A program made the position numbers and the translations under genes. Below are positions 1 to 11,155 of a stretch of DNA of 64,000 bases, one piece after another; position 1 is the first letter of the stretch; each line of letters opens with the position of its first letter. Origin of the DNA: Arabidopsis thaliana (lineage: Eukaryota; Streptophyta; Magnoliopsida; Brassicales; Brassicaceae); assembly GCF_000001735.4 (NCBI RefSeq), contig NC_003070.9, positions 16,105,971 to 16,169,970 of the forward strand, given 5' to 3'. A model generated the notes under the pieces. It saw nothing but the letters and a program-made list of their open reading frames with translations. It was not told the origin of the DNA and searched no databases.

Positions 1-260
1 AAGAAATCTAAATATATTATCCTAACAGGGTTTTTGATCTACTAATTCATCCAAATCCCTAATTGAGAATCCCTAAACCCAACAAGAGACTACTTAGACA
101 TGATTATCGAAGAACAAAACATGTTTGAATAAGAAATCATTGTAAGAAACAATAAGAGAATAGAGTTAAGAAATATCTTTTCTAATGGAGTCTCCCCAGG
201 GTTTGCTCCCAAGAATAAAAGAGATAATAAGTGTGAGGTCTAAACAATGACCTTAAAAAC
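1..260 (-). mobile_element. Athila-like LTR on minus strand, distal arm (split by hAT)
   Basis: Read on the minus strand, this arm resumes an LTR interrupted by the hAT element. Its first bases match the 3' LTR near 8156 (both carry GGTCATTGTTTAGACCT), and both then contain a GGTTTCTCA/GGATTCTCA-TTAGGGATT stretch followed by TTAGTAGATC. The LTR continues beyond the left window edge, so I cannot tell whether it is a solo LTR or part of a longer element. The last 8 bases (TTAAAAAC, 253-260) are one copy of the hAT target duplication. LTR identity is seen by comparison inside the window; Athila assignment is inferred. Confidence 0.75.
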
Positions 261-3200
261 TAGTCCTGGGCGTTCGGGTACCCGAACCCGATCGGGTCCT
301 TTTTTTGGGTATCGGGTCTATTCAGGTAAAGGTTCAAGAACCATTCGATTAATGCAAATTATCGGTTCGGGTTCGGTTCGGTTCTAATTCGAGTTCGGTT
401 CGGTTCCTCTATTAAACTTAAGAACCACTGAATAACCGAATATTTTCAAGTATTTTCGAGTTTCGGTTAAAATCGGGTATTTAGTAACCTATTTAACAAA
501 AAGAACCAAATTTTTCAAAACAATAATGTCAACTCCAATTTTACTTATGCAGACGAAGCAAATTGTCTAAATTCTGAAACCAAACTGTAGACATAAACAT
601 ATAAATAAAGTGATGCATGTTTGAATTAAAACCAAACACGAACATATAGATAAATTGCTGCCTTGTCTTAACTGAAACCAAAGCAAACACAAACAGATTC
701 ATTGTCTAAATTAAAAAGGAAAACAAAACACAAACATTTCAAGCTTTGTCTTAAAGATACCTGAAACAATAAAAGACAAAGTGTATTAGAGACTAGAGAT
801 AAAAAAACATACGAGCATCAATCAACAAACATCAGAAACACAACATGTTGTTATTTTGAAAAGAAGATAGATCAATACCAAAAGCACTTCAAACAGAGAT
901 AAATGCATACGAAGCAATTGAGAATTATTACCTAAAACCCGACTATGAGTTTTATAGTGCTTCAACGTTGCTACTCCTGTTGAGTTCCAAATTTCCAAAC
1001 TCTAAAAATTATTTAAAGAACAAAATTTCAGTAGCTGAAAGCCAACAAAGCTACAAGTATAATAAAGACATAAAGTAGAACCAACCTTTCTCCAGCTCAT
1101 CTTGCGTCTCAAAGTCATAATATACATGTGGATTACTCATAGCAGCTTGCTCCTTTAACTTCATCTCTAACTTCATCCATTGGTCTGTGCACATCAAAAC
1201 CTCAATGGTGTAATGACTAAGACAACTTCTACTTGGTTCCAAAAGGCGTCCACTTGTACTAAAGGCAGATTCTGATGCAACTGATGACACTTGCATAGCA
1301 AATACGTCTTTTGCTATTTCTGATAATACAGGGAACTTACCAGAATTGCGCCTCCACCAATCCATGACATCATTCTCATTACCAAACATATTACTCTTCG
1401 GATTCTCAGCCTTTTCTTTCAAATACATGTCTAATTTATCCTTTGCATCTTGAACTCCTATCATATCAACCATCTCATCATACACAGACTGCATTCTTTC
1501 AAATCCACGACCAACAGAAACATCTGGAATTTCCATCTCCTCCTCACCATATCCAGCAGCTTGTTCATGGCCAGCAGAATTGCTCCCAACAATATTAGAA
1601 GATGATGCATCAGTAGAGACTTGGGGATAAAGTCTACTATACTCCTTAAAAAGACTAGTCAACACAGAATATGTAGAATCTAACATCTCCTTAGAATCTA
1701 CACTGTCTTTTCCATAGACCCTCTCAAAGCAAAGCTTAGCAAATTGGAGTTTCTTCGTTGGATCAAAGACAGTAGCCACAATCAAATTGATGCTTTTAAA
1801 ATCCTCCCAATACTTATCAAATTTAAGTTTCATATCCTCAGCCTAGTCCTCATTTTCATATCTGGATCTTGAGATGCAATTATCAGATTCTTCTCTATTG
1901 TAACTATTTCTCCATAACACTTATATGAGTTCACCGATGTAGAAGCATAGACAATTAAAGTAGCAGTATAGAAGAAGTTCAGAAACGTTACCATTCTATC
2001 AATAGCCACCCAATCCAAATAAGTAGGAGGACCAACACTTTTCTTGCCTTTATCCATCTCTACGAAGTAGTTGTTGTAGATCTTATCTTCAGCTTCCATC
2101 CGATCGAAAGCGTCCCTGAATCTTTGTGCTTTTGTAAGCATCAGATATGTTGAATTCCACCTGGTTTCGACATCTAGAGGCAAGCTTCCTCTTTGCAAAT
2201 TAGCTGAATCAACCCTATCATCAAATGAGATTAATCTCTTGGTAGAGGATCTCACAAAAGTCACTCCATTCCGAATTGCTTCCACATTCTCATTGATCTC
2301 CTTTAATCCATCTTTGACTATCAAATTGATGATGTGAGCACAACACCTCATATGCATCATCTCAACATCTAATATGAATGCATTGTTCCCATTCTTTGCC
2401 CTAAAATCTCTTTCAAATTTCATGAGAGCAGATGTATTGGTTGTTGCGTTGTCAACAGTGATAGTGAAGATCTTCTCTATACCCCAGTCAGCAAAGCAAG
2501 AATTCAAAACAGCTGCAATTGTTGCCCCTTTATGATCCGGCACATACTTAAACCCTATAATCAGCTTCCTTAAATGCCAATTTGCGTCAACAAAATGACA
2601 AGTTATGACCATATAACTTGTACCAGTTACGCTAGCCACCCATATATCAGTTGTGAGAGAGACCCACTACTTACTTTTACGCATCCATTTTCTCATTTCA
2701 TCTTTCCTCTTCACAAACATCTCATAGATGTCTCTTGTTGCAGTTCTTCTAGAATGAGGCTGGTACAAGTTGCATTTGGTGGTTAAATGTCTCCAAGCTA
2801 TACTTTCAATGAATGAAAGTGGCATCTGTCCTAATACAAGCATTTCATTGGTTGCTTCTCTAAACACTTCCGAAGAGACCTTAACAGCCATCAGATGACT
2901 ACCATCCGGATTAAGAATTTTATGGGTTTTACTGTCTTGCCAAGTCTTGAATTGCTTACACGCCAAAGTCAGATGCTTATTCAAATTTTAAGTCCCTGAT
3001 GATGTAGGACATTAGAGAGTCTTCCCACAATAGTGACATGTGCATTTGTTAGCATTATCCTTTAGTATGGTAAAATGCTCCCATACATAAGACCTTTCTC
3101 CATCTTCTTTGCTCTTTCCTTTGCCTTTACCCTTAGAAGAACTTTTTCTCGAAGCTTTGGTTGAAGCTTTTCTTTTCTTTTGATTATCATGACTCCTCAA

Positions 3201-4005
3201 ATCATCTTCTGTATCTTGAGATTCTGCACTCTTATCCACATCAACATCTTCTTCGGGTAATGATGATGAACCCATCTAATAAGAGGAGTCAAAAACAAAA
3301 ATAACAATCAAATAAGGAAATCAAACAATAGAGAAGATTAAAAAAAAAATTGAGAATCAACAAAACCAAAGATTATGGCATCAGATATGATAATACCAAA
3401 GAGGCTATCATAGGCATCTATGTTTTCAACGAAATACTAGAGAGTAGACAATAGAGATTGGAGACTATCTAATCGATAAAACGTCTAAACCAAACAACCA
3501 TCAAATCGACAAGAACCGACGGATTGAGAAGTAGAAAGTAAAGATTAGAAAAATACTTATAGCGGACCGATTTCTTGATGAGGATGAAGCTCTGGTGAAT
3601 TCCAGATTGTCACTTGAAATAGAGAAGAGACTTAGTGTTTTTACTTTTTAGAGCAAAGAGAGGGAATTAGGTTAACAAAAATGGGGGGAATCATGTTAAC
3701 AAAAATGGGGGGAAATAAGATAACAAAATTGGGGGGAATCGTCGAAGAGGAGAAGAAGAACCGATGAATAGAGGAGATGACTAATGTGTAATTAGAGTAG
3801 CTTAGGGTTTTAATAGGATGATTTATTTTCGGGTTAGTAAAGTAACCATTCGGTTTTCGGTTAATACTCGAACCGCAGTAATACCCGAAATCTGAAGATA
3901 TGAGAACCGATCGGGTTTTACTCAGGACAAAGAATCGAACCGAGTAGCAAAATTTTGATTCGGTTTGGTTCGGATTTTTGGTTCCGGTTATTATGCCCAG
4001 GAATA
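261..4005 (-). mobile_element. hAT-family DNA transposon, 3.7 kb, ends intact
   Basis: The termini are 11-bp inverted repeats with one mismatch (TAGTCCTGGGC at 261-271; TATTCCTGGGC read inward from 4005). They are flanked by a perfect 8-bp target duplication TTAAAAAC (253-260 and 4006-4013), the hallmark length for hAT. Both subterminal regions (about 270-480 and 3830-3990) are dense in short CGGTTCGG/CGGGTTCGG-type repeats, the kind of motif hAT transposases bind. The single transposase gene is on the minus strand and broken. The element sits inside a minus-strand LTR whose two halves rejoin when it is removed. Confidence 0.93.
1051..3275 (-). pseudogene. hAT transposase (BED zinc finger, RNase H-like, hAT C-terminal dimerisation), broken
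   Basis: The reading frame starts at 3275 with an acidic and lysine-rich N terminus, then a BED-type finger with the C-x2-C pair in CHYCGK. The RNase H-like core contains TTDIW, a histidine-rich MHMRCCAHIINLIV block and DVETRWNSTY. The C terminus (about 1150-1370) is the hAT dimerisation region with ASESAFSTSGR. Three in-frame stops interrupt it (two between 2984 and 3012, one TAG near 2664) and a frameshift lies near 1835. The breaks are few and the rest is well preserved, so loss of function looks fairly recent. It resembles RICESLEEPER/DAYSLEEPER-type proteins in architecture, but as a decayed copy I see no reason to call it domesticated. Confidence 0.9.
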
Positions 4006-4013
4006 TTAAAAAC

Positions 4014-4340
4014 TATAAATATGACCTAAAACGTGATAGGCCTTCTTTAGAAAGAAGGGAAAGTTCTGGGCCAAATTTGGAAATCTTCAAAACATCAATA
4101 AGTTGCGCAATTGAATTGCCGTTAGGTATTGGTGTCGACTCGACACTAGGGGTTGTGTCGATCGACACCTACGTTAATTTTTGTCTCTTGATTGCTTTTG
4201 CAGCTTAAGTTGTCTGTTTTGCTCTAGAATGCTCCATAATCTCCAAATGCATCCCAAACATGTAAAGACCTGAAAAAGACTAGAAAAGACTCTACAAATA
4301 ACAAAAGGACTCCAAAACCGGTAAAAATTCGGTTATATCA
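4014..4340 (-). mobile_element. Athila-like LTR on minus strand, proximal arm
   Basis: Read on the minus strand from 4340 this begins TGATATAACC, the same start as the plus-strand LTR at 7800. It then shares the AGAGTCTTTT-rich block and the TGTCGATCGACA palindromes with that LTR. The LTR start abuts gag coding sequence of the plus-strand gypsy element at 4341, so this LTR was inserted into that gag. The hAT element splits it from the arm at 1-260. Confidence 0.8.
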
Positions 4341-4769
4341 CTTGGGTTCGTTTCAAAGAGTATCAACGTGATTTCCCGCATCATGGCTTCAGTGAGGTAC
4401 AACTTCTAGGTACCTTTTTCAGAGGAGTTGATTGGAGATACCAGATGGCTCTATATATATGCAGCGAGCAATGGTAACTTTAACACCAGATATCCGGCTG
4501 ATGCAACTGCCTTGATTGGGAACCTTGCATGCAGCAACAGTAACAAGAATGCCGATTTTGAGAGGAAGAAGATTGTTGGAGCTGTTTCAGAAAATCCGAT
4601 GGCAGAGGTACATGCTAAGTTGGATTCAGTTCATAACTTGCTTACACGGAATAAGCATGTCCACTTTGCAGCTGAAGCAGAGACCATTGAGCATGAGCTT
4701 GAGTCAGAAGAGGGAGTCTCTTACATAGATGGACAAGGCTACAAGAAGTTTGGGCAGCCACAGGGTAAC
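4341..4769 (+). pseudogene. gypsy gag, upstream fragment
   Basis: Reading from 4343 gives a gag-like run including FKEYQRDFPHHGFSEVQLLG and RGVDWRYQMAL. A one-base shift near 4455 moves the frame, after which the peptide continues through ASNGNFNTRYPADATALIGN and a DSVHNLLT stretch up to GQPQGN at 4769. There the solo LTR interrupts it. This is the ORF1/gag of Arabidopsis Athila-type elements by recognition. The 5' end of gag and the original 5' LTR are missing, replaced by the minus-strand LTR at 4340. Confidence 0.75.
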
Positions 4770-6353
4770 TGATATCACGGCTTTTTAGCCCATTTTAGCT
4801 ATTGTTTTCTTATGTTTCAGAGAGCATTTGGTGCCATTCTAGATTAAGAGGAGAAACACGTATTCTAGGTGCCAAGAAGGTTTTTAGAGTTTGAAGCTAA
4901 AAGTATCAAAAGGCGATCATTCAAGTACTTCAGAATTTTAACATCCGGCCAAGGTCTTCCCCATCACGGAAAAAAGATATTTTGGTATGAATGGAAATCT
5001 AGAAGAGTCAAGATTAACGTCAAAGTCAAATCAAAGCAATCCATGAAGCCGTTTGGAAGATATGACCCGAAGAGTAAAGACATGTCAAGAACCAGCCGTT
5101 TAGAAATAATAAATCCAAAAAGTATCCGGCCAAAGAGACTTGAACCAGGGCAGCTCCGGGAAGCTCACCACCAACCACTAGGGCACGCCCAAGTCCTTCT
5201 CTCTTTGCGCCACCGTCATTAGGCTCCTTCCCTAAAGCCCACTACTCGGCCCGATCACTTACTTACCTGGCGGAATGACGTTCTTACCCCTAAACATAAT
5301 TCCTGGCCCTCAAGTATAAATACTTGTTCTAAGCCCTAACCCTAGGTGTGCCTTCATCGCTGCCAACTCGCCGCCGCACCTCTTGAAGCTTGAAGATCAC
5401 CATTTCTCTCTTTCTCTTTCTCGTTTTGTGTAAGACTCTTTAAGGTAGAGCTTTGCCTCTTGTATTCTACATTCAAAGAAGTAATCTTTAAATCCTTTCT
5501 ATGTTTTATTCATCTTTTTGTTATGGTTTACCCAACCCAACTTTTGATTAGATCCTTTGCCATGAGCGAGTCGATCTCTAGTTGGGTTTGAGGGGGTTTC
5601 AAAGGGGAATTCATTGGGACTTTTAGATCTAAACTCTAGGTTGGCGGTTTCTATGGCTTTATTTGATCGTTTACACTATTCTTTCTAGTTGAGTTTAATC
5701 TTAATGCATGTATGTCCGGAACGCCACCTAGTACATGATCTTAGGTATTTTATACTTGGCAGAATCTTGTATAATTGCCTGAACTAGCTCAACTGAATAA
5801 AGAACAATAACCGTTGCACGCCCGTCGAGTGATAGGGACTTATGGACTAGAATCAAATTTGAACTTAATGCTTTGACCTTGTATTTTGAAATTATGTTAG
5901 CACCTACTAGCCGTTAGGGCAACTGTGTACGCAAGATATAGGTGAGAATAGCCAGGTTTCACCTACTAGCTGTTAGGGTTAGCTGGTCTTGATAGAGTTT
6001 CGTATGTCCGAGAATTCGAAAGTAAACAAACCTAATCATGTTATCACCTAGATTGAGATCTATACCCTATTGTTTGAACAATGACATTCGGAGAAACCCC
6101 CGAAAACCTAACGCTTCTCTCTTATTGCTTATCGTTTAGTTTAGTTACTTGTCTTTTATTTTGGTTACTCATTGCATACAACAACCCCCTCTCTTTTTAT
6201 TTGGTCCTAGTTTAACTCTCTTCTTAAGGATTTATCTGAACTACTTCTCTCCTTGTGGATTCGATCCTAAAGTACTACTCCGATATACTATGCACTTGCA
6301 GTAGTTGTGTGGTCTTTTAGGTAAAAGCCTGAGGCGAAATAAAATACGCATCA
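4770..6353 (+). mobile_element. Solo LTR (gypsy, Athila/Tat-like), 1,584 bp
   Basis: It begins TGATATCACGG and ends ACGCATCA, and is flanked by a perfect 5-bp target duplication GTAAC (4765-4769 and 6354-6358). Removing it rejoins the gag peptide from QPQGN to NFSGN. No internal coding region is present, so it is a solo LTR made by recombination between two LTRs. A TATA-like AAGTATAAATACTTG at about 5310 is a plausible LTR promoter. The tail (GGATTCGATCC followed by CACTTGCAG, about 6258-6300) is typical of Athila/Tat LTR ends. Orientation is inferred from this promoter and tail order. Confidence 0.9.
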
Positions 6354-6358
6354 GTAAC

Positions 6359-6763
6359 TTCAGTGGCAACATGTTTACAGGGAACCAGAGTTCTACATGC
6401 TACACTCCACAACCTGCATTCCAAAAGACCTTTCCTCAGAGCAACTTTCAGAAGACTTATGGTAATTCAGCTTGAGCAGATTCTTGAGGGACAGTCAAAG
6501 CTTGTTGTTGAGTTTAATGGCAAGTTTGATGCTATCTACACAGACCTTAATGGGAAGATCAAAAATTTGAGCTCTCATATGAAGAAGCTAGATGTATAGG
6601 TGGCTCAAACTGCACAATCTATTAAGAAAAGAAGGTTTTCTTCCTCGAACTCCTGATGCTAACCCTAGGAAGAGCTGTAATGCCATCTTGGTCAGAGATG
6701 GAGACAATGTGTGGGAGGAATTAGACACTGAAGACGAGTTAAAGCTCGCAGCTACAGAGTTGG
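6359..6763 (+). pseudogene. gypsy gag, downstream fragment
   Basis: Immediately after the solo LTR the gag reading continues (FSGNMFTGNQSSTCYTPQPA), shifts frame near 6470, then reads EQILEGQSKLVVEFNGKF and YTDLNGKIKNLSSHMKKLDV before a stop at 6597. A further segment encodes EGFLPRTPDANPRKSCNA. This is a recognisable Athila ORF1 segment with at least two disruptions. It leads into the palindromic satellite. Confidence 0.75.
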
Positions 6764-6878
6764 TGTCGACCGACACCTACCATTGTCGATCGACACCTAC
6801 CATTGTCGATCGACACCTACCATTGTCGATCGACACCTACCATTGTCGATCGACACCTACCATTGTCGATCGACACCC
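6764..6878. repeat. 20-bp palindromic minisatellite inside gag, about 5.7 copies
   Basis: The unit TGTCGATCGACACCTACCAT repeats head to tail with one substitution in the first copy. The core TGTCGATCGACA is a perfect palindrome. Because 20 is not a multiple of 3, three frames are used in turn, giving alternating SIDT, CRST and VDRH peptides. The same core occurs singly in the flanking LTRs (4155, 7998, variant at 8019) and as half sites near 6922 and 6941. Confidence 0.95.
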
Positions 6879-7119
6879 TATGGTACACTTTTCTCTGAAA
6901 TGATTCCTTAGAAAGATGACGATCGACACACACCTGGTTTTGATCGACACTGGGTCCGCACTGCGCCATATGAGGTTCAAATCCCAATGCAGCCAGAGTC
7001 AATCTACACTCCTCATGTTCTTTATCCAAGGAAGCGTCGTTCCAAGCAAGAGATTCATGATGCCAAGTGCAAGGCAATCATGGAAAAGATCATCACTTCA
7101 TTTCCTAAGGATGTTTGAG

Positions 7120-7500
7120 AGAACTCTTATGCCCAACTCACCAGGTATGTAAAGCGTCTTGTTGACAATGGAATTAGATCCAAGGAAGCTAATCTGCTGA
7201 CAAGATACATCAGCTCCAAAATGCTGACGAGGATTAAAAAAGACAAGCCAAAGAGAGTTGACATTGCTGAGTACATCTGTACTATCAGCCCAAGTCAAAG
7301 CACTGAGAAGCTCCCCGATCCAGGTAGCTTTGTTATTGATTGTTCTATCTCCACATGTAGATTCTGCTTTTCCCTTTGTGATCTTGGATCAAGTATCAAC
7401 CTCATGGCTAAATCTGTTGCTGAGAGATTGGGCATGAATAACTACAGGCCGATAAGAATACCAAAGAGAAAAAAATATATAATGGTCGATTTATCATGGT
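7120..7500 (+). pseudogene. gypsy retropepsin-like aspartic protease fragment
   Basis: The peptide from about 7125 reads NSYAQLTRYVKRLVDNGIRS, and a continuous frame from 7221 contains FSLCDLGSSINLMAKSVAER. DLGSS is the plant gypsy version of the aspartic protease active-site motif (D-[ST]-G family), followed by the usual NLM hydrophobic segment. The frame ends at 7532 in unrelated AT-rich sequence. Upstream there is a stop after SFPKDV near 7116. It is a relic with no functional polyprotein. Confidence 0.75.
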
Positions 7501-7790
7501 ATAATACAGGAATGAGTATAGAAAGATCTTGAATGTTAGCTTGTTTTATGAGACCCAACGATGAAACTCTGGTGGATACAGTTGTGGAACTTAGGTATGA
7601 AATCTAAAATGTTGTAAGCTTGCAGAGAAGTACATGTTGGTTAGGATTTGATTAGACTTGCTAAGCATATAGATTTAGTTTGAATGATCATGGCAATAGG
7701 TTAGAGAATGTTGGGAGTTCCTTTGTTTTTAAAACCTCTTCCACAGATTCAGTTTTTGTGTTTTGCTTGAGGGCAAGCAAAAGCTAAGTC

Positions 7791-8870
7791 TAGGAGAGTT
7801 GATATAACCCTATTTTTACTATTTTTACTATGTTTTAAATATAAGATTTTGAGTCTTTTTGTTATTCTAGAGTCTTTTTAGAGTCTTTTCAGGTATTCTA
7901 TGGAGAGGGACAACAATGGAGATAAGGAGACATTTTGGAGCAAAAGTTAAGGAAAAAGAAGCTAAAGACGATTTCTCTTTCAGATCCTGTCAAGAGTGTC
8001 GATCGACACACTCTTGATGCCGATCGACACCGGTTTAAGCCTAGAGAAGTCCATGATGCTTTTAAGTTTACAAAAGTTGAAATTTACCCCAAAAGACTTC
8101 CCTTTTTGCATTATTAGTCTTTGAACGTTTATTAGGTCATATATATAGTTTTAGAGGTCATTGTTTAGACCTATCAAGCTTTTTATCAAGTTTTCTTTCA
8201 GAGACATAAGCTATTCATCCCCTGTTTTCAGAGATTCATTAAGATTTCAATAAAGTGAAGAGATCCTTTCTAACTCTTATCTTTATTGTCGTGCTCATGC
8301 TTTCTTACTCAATTATGTTGCTTGTTTCAATCTCCATGTATGAGTAGTTTGCTTGTTAGGGTTAGGGTTTCTCATTAGGGATTCATATGGTTTAGTAGAT
8401 CGCCCCTTTGCTAGGTTATCTGTAGAATTCTTCATCTTTAATTGTTAGGTTAATGCTAGTTCTAGAGTAATTAACTAGAACTTGAATCTAGACAATAGAT
8501 ATACCCACCATAGACATCTGTAGTTGGATCTATTATTTGATGAGCATGGTTTATAGGTGTGTAATAAGAATCGGCCTATTTACTATGGTGAACTGAATTG
8601 AACTCGTTTATAATGCATGTCTAAGTATAAGATTTATCGGCTTCTCTGGTTATTCTTAGCTATAGGCATAGATATTTTTGCAGAACCCCATCGGTTATTC
8701 CAAAATTTGAGTTTGAGTTTAACAATGGTTCGATAACAACCTAACTATCATTAGATCTACTAACCAATAATTTTTTTAAAATACCCTAAACCTAACTCTT
8801 TATTATATTGTTTAAGACAATTTGAACTATATCAACTATAAATAAACTATATCCCTAAATTTGCTCACTC
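7791..8870 (+). mobile_element. Athila-like 3' LTR with preceding purine tract
   Basis: A degenerate polypurine tract (AGGAGAGT, about 7792-7799) is followed by an LTR starting TGATATAACC at 7800. The LTR carries TGTCGATCGACA palindromes near 7998 and 8019 and matches the minus-strand LTR arms at the left of the window. Similarity to the solo LTR tail fades near 8870 and no clear CA terminus with a duplication is visible, so the right boundary is approximate and the LTR is probably truncated. Confidence 0.7.
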
Positions 8871-9800
8871 TAAAACTTCCACGATCAAGCAAAAATTATG
8901 GCATGACTTTATAACTGATTTATCTCCTATTTAACTCTAATTAATTTATTTTCTTTTCTATTGGATCTATCTATTCATCTCCATCCTTTTTTTTGTTGTG
9001 GTTGCCATAGAAACCTACGGTTAAGTTTCTCTTCCGTATAATGCTTAAATTTTATTCATTTTCTCTTTTTACTCATATTAATTCTGATTTTATCAATTCA
9101 GTTAGAAGATCCTTCCATGACTCATGTTTCCCATGTTGTGGAGGTTATGATGCCGAAGGGAGCAAGTATACATGAAAGAAGTCGAGAATAATGAGAGCAG
9201 AACTATAACTTGACGTACAAGAGGAAAAGATGGTGGGAATTAGGAAAAAAGGTACGATCCTTCACTGCTAAAAAATTGGAAGAAACAGAACTATGACAAA
9301 ACAATTTCGTGCTAAAAAATTTAGTCTATCAAAAACTGTTCGTCAAAATGATGGATAGAAAGCTTCCTTTTTTTAATTTCTGTTTTGGACTTAAAATTAG
9401 TTGACGAAATAAATTAATAATGCATTTTTTGTTTGTCATGTCTGTAATTTTGCAGAGAACACGGTTAAGAAGGTGACTTTAAAAACCGTGAAGGAGCATT
9501 GTATCATGCCAAGAAGAAGGCTTACATTCAAAATAAATGCAAGAAAATAAGAACAAAAAAGTCTATTGTTAATAGAAGATATCATTTGTCATACAGTTCA
9601 TGTCTACGCATTCTTTAATATAATCTCAAAATTTCCACAGTCCAAAGATATCATATAAGAAATGACATTTTTCACTCGAAGCAACTGTAACAACGCCAAA
9701 GGTGACGTTTAAAATCACAATTACTGTAGAGAATTCAGAGGCTCAAAAGACTGTAACTTTAAGAGCTTGAACCTGTGACAACCAAGACTGAAGTAGTTTG
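8871..9800. other. Unassigned AT-rich sequence
   Basis: I see no gene, long reading frame, terminal repeat or tandem array here. It is probably old transposon debris between the truncated Athila LTR and the LTR-like segment at 9800. Confidence 0.5.
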
Positions 9801-10260
9801 ATGCAAAACGGACTTGTTAAAGAGAGAAAGCTTTTGTTGCTGCAAGAAAATAGAGCAGAGAGATATTAGAGATGAGAGTAGAGAAGGGAGCACACACACG
9901 TTTAACGAGTTCAGCAGTGTCAATGTTACACTACCTACATCTCGCCGAGACCTTGTCTCGGAATCCACTAGAAATGAACAAAGATACAAGAGATATTACA
10001 ATGTGAAATCACCTACTTGCTAATACACAAATACTCTGTATCACACCATTGTTCTTAATGAGAAAACCCACCCCAAAGCTAAAGCTTTCTATGTGTTCTT
10101 CTCTCACCCTCTTTCTACATTGTATGCTGCTACAATCTCACTCACGTCCCCAACTACTTAAATACAAGGAGACATCTTTAAACCTAGTGCACAAGATGAA
10201 AAATACACAAAGGCTCCTCTTTGTGGTCCCAAAAGTAACTTAACCCAATCTCAACTTGAC
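9800..10260. mobile_element. Possible LTR or TRIM-like retroelement fragment
   Basis: The stretch has the style of a plant LTR: a CACACGTTTAACGAGTTCAG block, a GCCGAGACCTTGTCTCGG inverted motif (about 9941-9960) and a TACTTAAATACAAGG segment. No pair of LTRs, primer-binding site or duplication is visible. The reading frames in it (for example 9814-10023) have no recognisable domain. Confidence 0.3.
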
Positions 10261-10505
10261 TAGAGTTAAAACCTTAGTTACTTTTTATCTTTCTTGATTG
10301 TAAACAAGTTCTCATCTTTACAATTACCATAACTCAAAAGGTACATATAACTTTGTACTAATTTTTATTGCTCTTTAATTCTCATATTCTAGAACTTTTC
10401 TACTAATTGTAAATTTTATTCCTTTGTTGTAAGCTTATAAATTAAGTTAACTATTAAGTATTGTTCAAATTCAGAAAATTAAAAGTGAAGTTTAGAGTTT
10501 TCATT

Positions 10506-11155
10506 AGGGAAAAATGTCAAAACAATCACGAATTTTCAAATTTGGGACGATTTAATCTTGAACTTCACGGAAGACAAATAAATCATAAAGTTTTTGTTCA
10601 CTTTCGAAATAAATGACAAAGTTTTTGTTGACTTGTCATTTGAGTCATGTCGTTAAGTAGGTTGACATAATTTTTTTACGGCGTTAATGTCTCGTTTATC
10701 TCCTCTGTTAGAACAAAACAACGTTGTTTATTGCAGCTCGTTTTCTCTATTGAAACAAATTTAAACCTTAAATTCCCAAATCGATTTTATTATCTGCGAT
10801 TTTGAGGTCAATGTGGGTATGTGATTTTGAGATAATGAAATCGATTTAGGGGTTTATATTTATTTCAAGAGACAAAACAACGTCGTTTTAAAAAAAAAAG
10901 AAAAAAAAAAAAAAAAAAAACAACGTCGTTTTGTCTTTTCAATAAACGACGTTGTTTTGTTCTAATAGATTAAATAAACAAGACATTAACGCCGTAAAAA
11001 AATTCCGTTAACCTATTTAACGTTATGACTCAAATGGCAAGTCAACAAAAATTTTGTCTTTTATTTCGAAAATCAACAAAAACTTTACGATTTATTTGCC
11101 TTCCGTGAAGTTCAAGATTAAATAGTCCTAAATTTGAAAGTTCGTGATTTTGATT
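10506..11155. mobile_element. Long terminal-inverted-repeat MITE (Mutator-like), 650 bp
   Basis: The first ~230 bp (10506-10735) reappear inverted in the last ~230 bp (about 10930-11155), including AATCTTGAACTTCACGGAAG, GACTTG-CATTTGAGTCAT and TTTTTACGGCGTTAATGTC. The flanks carry an 8-bp direct repeat TTTTCATT (10498-10505 and 11156-11163), or 9 bp with one mismatch. The centre is a poly(A) run bounded by AACGACGTTGTTTTG/CAACGTCGTTTTG repeats, so a transcript would fold into one long hairpin. It encodes nothing. Long TIRs and an 8-9 bp duplication suggest a Mutator-like non-autonomous element. Confidence 0.8.

Larger units (their letters stand above)
4341..7799 (+). mobile_element. Athila-like Ty3/gypsy internal region, decayed, pol deleted
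   Basis: This is the internal part of an old gypsy element on the plus strand. Gag-type sequence runs 4341-4769 and resumes after the solo LTR at 6359. A Ser-Ile-Asp-encoding satellite follows at 6764, an aspartic protease segment at about 7130-7500, and then directly the purine tract before the 3' LTR. No reverse transcriptase, RNase H or integrase is recognisable, so several kilobases were lost or the copy was a short non-autonomous form. The sequence preceding the 3' LTR (GGGCAAGCAAAAGCTAAGTC, 7771-7790) is a recurrent Athila feature. Confidence 0.8.

Noticed and set aside
6764..6878. CRISPR-like array
   Set aside because: Units are contiguous without unique spacers, in a plant retrotransposon gag.
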